From NCBI GenBank assembly GCA_025928535.1, contig JAICJJ010000093.1, forward strand, positions 1 through 8,435: 8,435 nucleotides of DNA, read 5' to 3'. The notes under the pieces are model-generated. The model did not search any database, had not been told where the DNA came from, and worked only from the letters and a program-made list of their open reading frames with translations. The position numbers were made by a program, and so were the translations under genes. This document shows positions 6,921-8,435 of this stretch, piece by piece. Each line of letters begins with the position of its first letter. The first letter of the stretch is position 1. The stretch comes from Thermomicrobiales bacterium. Lineage in GTDB: Bacteria; Chloroflexota; Chloroflexia; Thermomicrobiales; UBA6265.

Positions 6921-7748
6921 TCACGATCGGATCATCGACAGGAACTGACGGGTGCGTTCGTGCGCCGGCGCGGTGAAGATGCGGGCGGGCGGCGCGTCTT
7001 CGAGGATGACGCCGCCGTCCATCATGACGACGCGGTCGGCCGCCTCGCGCGCGAATCCCATTTCGTGGGTCACGCAGAGCATCGTCATCCCCTCGGCCGC
7101 CAATTCCCGCATGACTTCGAGGACCTCGCCGACTGTTTCCGGGTCGAGCGCGCTCGTCGCTTCGTCGAAGAGCATCAGTTTCGGCCGCATCGCGAGCGCC
7201 CGCGCGATCGCCACCCGTTGCTGTTGCCCACCCGAAAGTTTCGATGGATAGGCGTCCCGTTTTTCGAGAAGTCCGACGCGCGCCAGCAGCCGCTCCGCGG
7301 TCGCGACCGCTTGATCCCGACGTTCGCCGCGGACGTGGATCGGCGCTTCGACCACATTTTCGAGGGCCGTCAGATGCGGCCAGAGGTTGAAGCGCTGAAA
7401 GACGAAGCCGATTTCGGCGCGACGACGCGCGACCTCCTTTTCCGGGGCTTCGACCACGGTTCCGTTCGGTCCGTCGCGATAACCGACGAGTTGGCCGTCG
7501 ATTTCGACGCGGCCCTGGTCGATCCGTTCGAGGTGGTTCAGACAGCGGAGCAGCGTCGTCTTGCCGGAGCCGGACGGACCGATCAGACAAACGACTTCCC
7601 CGCGATGGACGTCGAGCGAGACCCCGCGCAGCACTTCCAGCGCGCCGTAGCGCTTATGGATGTCGCGCGCGCGCAAGATGACTGGCCGCCCGGCGTCGGC
7701 GGTCACGCGAGGGGCGTCGGCGCGCGGAGTTGGAGCCGGAATGGACAT
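6921..7748 (-). CDS. Polar amino-acid ABC transporter ATP-binding protein (GlnQ/HisP type)
   Basis: A 275-residue ATPase that powers an importer at the inner face of the membrane, working with the permease encoded just upstream. All nucleotide-binding elements are present: Walker A GPSGSGKTT (57-65), Q-loop Gln118 in FVFQRFNLWPHLTALENV, signature LSGGQQQR (171-178), Walker B LMLFDE (191-196), D-loop SALDPE and the switch His228 in VTHEMGFAREAADRV. The FNLWPH and THEMGFAR forms are characteristic of the polar amino-acid uptake (PAAT) subfamily. The first 22 residues are Pro/Ala-rich and not conserved. The ATG at 7748 has GGAGA 9 nt upstream and is 20 nt after the permease stop, so the genes are co-transcribed. 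A 13-residue insertion-like stretch (DGPNGTVVEAPEK, 92-104) precedes the Q-loop, as in some GlnQ relatives. The ligand cannot be deduced. Confidence 0.92.
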   Translation of the reverse strand: MSIPAPTPRADAPRVTADAGRPVILRARDIHKRYGALEVLRGVSLDVHRGEVVCLIGPSGSGKTTLLRCLNHLERIDQGRVEIDGQLVGYRDGPNGTVVEAPEKEVARRRAEIGFVFQRFNLWPHLTALENVVEAPIHVRGERRDQAVATAERLLARVGLLEKRDAYPSKLSGGQQQRVAIARALAMRPKLMLFDEATSALDPETVGEVLEVMRELAAEGMTMLCVTHEMGFAREAADRVVMMDGGVILEDAPPARIFTAPAHERTRQFLSMIRS

Positions 7749-7768
7749 GGCTGCTCGTCTCCACGCTT

Positions 7769-8435
7769 CTATCGGCTGCGCGCCAGTTGCGGCAGGCGCA
7801 ACCGCTCGGCGAGCCCGGGCGACGCGGCGCGCTCCGCCGGATCGAGCCGCCGTTCGATGCCGCCCTGGATGAACGTCCAGACCGTTGTCAGGACCAGATA
7901 CCAGAATGCCACGGCGAGAAAGTACTCGACCGGCTTGAAGGTCGTCGAGTAGTGCGCCTCGGCATCGAAAAACATCTCGTAGACGCCGATGAACGCCAAG
8001 AGCGACGTGTTCTTGATCATGCCGTTGAATTCATTGCCGAGCGGCGGCACGATGACCCGCGCCGCTTGCGGCAGGATGATCCGACGCATCGCCAGGCCGC
8101 GGGTCATGCCGACTGACAGCGCGGATTCCATTTGTCCCGCCTCGACCGACAGGATGCCGGCGCGGACGATTTCGCTCATGTAGGCGCCTTCGTTGATCGC
8201 GAGGGCGACGATGCCGGCGATGATCGCGCCCGGAATGGCGACCGCGCCGAGATCGACCTCGCGCGGAAAGAGATCGAAGCCGAAAAAGAGATTGGCGCCG
8301 AAAAAGACGAAAAAGATCTGCACGATCAGCGGCGTGCCGCGGATCACCAGCACGTAGGCGGACGACAGCCAGCGCAAGAAGCGAATCCGCGACATTCCGG
8401 CCAGGGCTGAGGCCAGCCCGAGCAGCACGCCGAGC
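7769..8435 (-). CDS. Polar amino-acid ABC transporter permease, His/Glu/Gln/Arg/opine family (5' end outside window)
   Basis: About 221 C-terminal residues are visible; the frame stays open through the right edge of the window, so the start lies beyond it. An in-frame GTG at 8426-8428 falls inside a hydrophobic segment (LGVLLGLASALAG) and is unlikely to be the start. Family features are the RGTPLIVQIFFVFFG segment (about 8297-8341), a hydrophobic helix IPGAIIAGIVALAI, and the EAA loop EIVRAGILSVEAGQMESA...RRIILPQAARVIVPP (about 8050-8173), which docks onto the ATPase. A further membrane helix, YFLAVAFWYLVLTTVWTFI, lies near the C terminus, followed by a charged tail ending at the TAG at 7769-7771. 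The protein forms the membrane channel of an amino-acid importer. A solute-binding protein, and possibly a second permease, may lie upstream outside the window. Confidence 0.92.
   Translation of the reverse strand, partial: LGVLLGLASALAGMSRIRFLRWLSSAYVLVIRGTPLIVQIFFVFFGANLFFGFDLFPREVDLGAVAIPGAIIAGIVALAINEGAYMSEIVRAGILSVEAGQMESALSVGMTRGLAMRRIILPQAARVIVPPLGNEFNGMIKNTSLLAFIGVYEMFFDAEAHYSTTFKPVEYFLAVAFWYLVLTTVWTFIQGGIERRLDPAERAASPGLAERLRLPQLARSR

Overview
The window is 8.4 kb of GC-rich bacterial DNA with dense coding. It has three functional blocks: a sugar-nucleotide pair (+ strand, left), a molybdenum hydroxylase operon (+ strand, centre) and an amino-acid transport/transamination operon (- strand, right). 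High GC, frequent GTG starts, a form II coxS-coxL-coxM order and abundant GC-rich intergenic palindromes suggest a free-living aerobic or facultative bacterium. A Chloroflexota (Thermomicrobia-like) or similar GC-rich phylum is my best guess, but this is inference: there is no rRNA or other phylogenetic marker here.

Positions 2-1005: the C-terminal part of a dTDP-glucose 4,6-dehydratase (RmlB/RfbB type) overlaps by 4 bp (GTGA) a cupin protein of the dTDP-4-dehydrorhamnose 3,5-epimerase family. Together they suit the first two committed steps of dTDP-L-rhamnose (or a related deoxysugar) synthesis for cell-surface polysaccharide. Positions 1006-1347 hold no gene. They carry a nested palindromic GC-rich repeat, a plausible sigma70-type promoter (CAGACA-17-TATACT) and a hairpin-rich leader of about 200 nt.

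Positions 1348-5350: coxS (2x[2Fe-2S]), coxL (molybdopterin) and coxM (FAD), the three subunits of a xanthine-oxidase-family hydroxylase. The large subunit carries the AYRGAGR active-site loop of form II enzymes, not the Cys-containing loop of genuine Cu/Mo CO dehydrogenases (form I). The substrate is therefore open and CO oxidation should not be assumed. Both intercistronic gaps contain a short GC-rich hairpin before a good Shine-Dalgarno sequence. A perfect 30-nt palindrome after coxM looks like the operon terminator.

Positions 5351-5710: a gene-free convergent intergenic region. Besides the terminator it contains a 221-bp element with 69/70-bp inverted arms that are almost identical, each arm made of two smaller hairpins. 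It resembles a MITE or a REP-doublet element.

Positions 5711-8435 (- strand): read from right to left, the 3' part of a polar amino-acid ABC permease, its GlnQ/HisP-type ATPase, and a class I/II PLP-dependent aminotransferase, closely spaced as one operon. The simplest reading is uptake of a polar amino acid followed by its transamination. The solute-binding protein is probably beyond the right edge.
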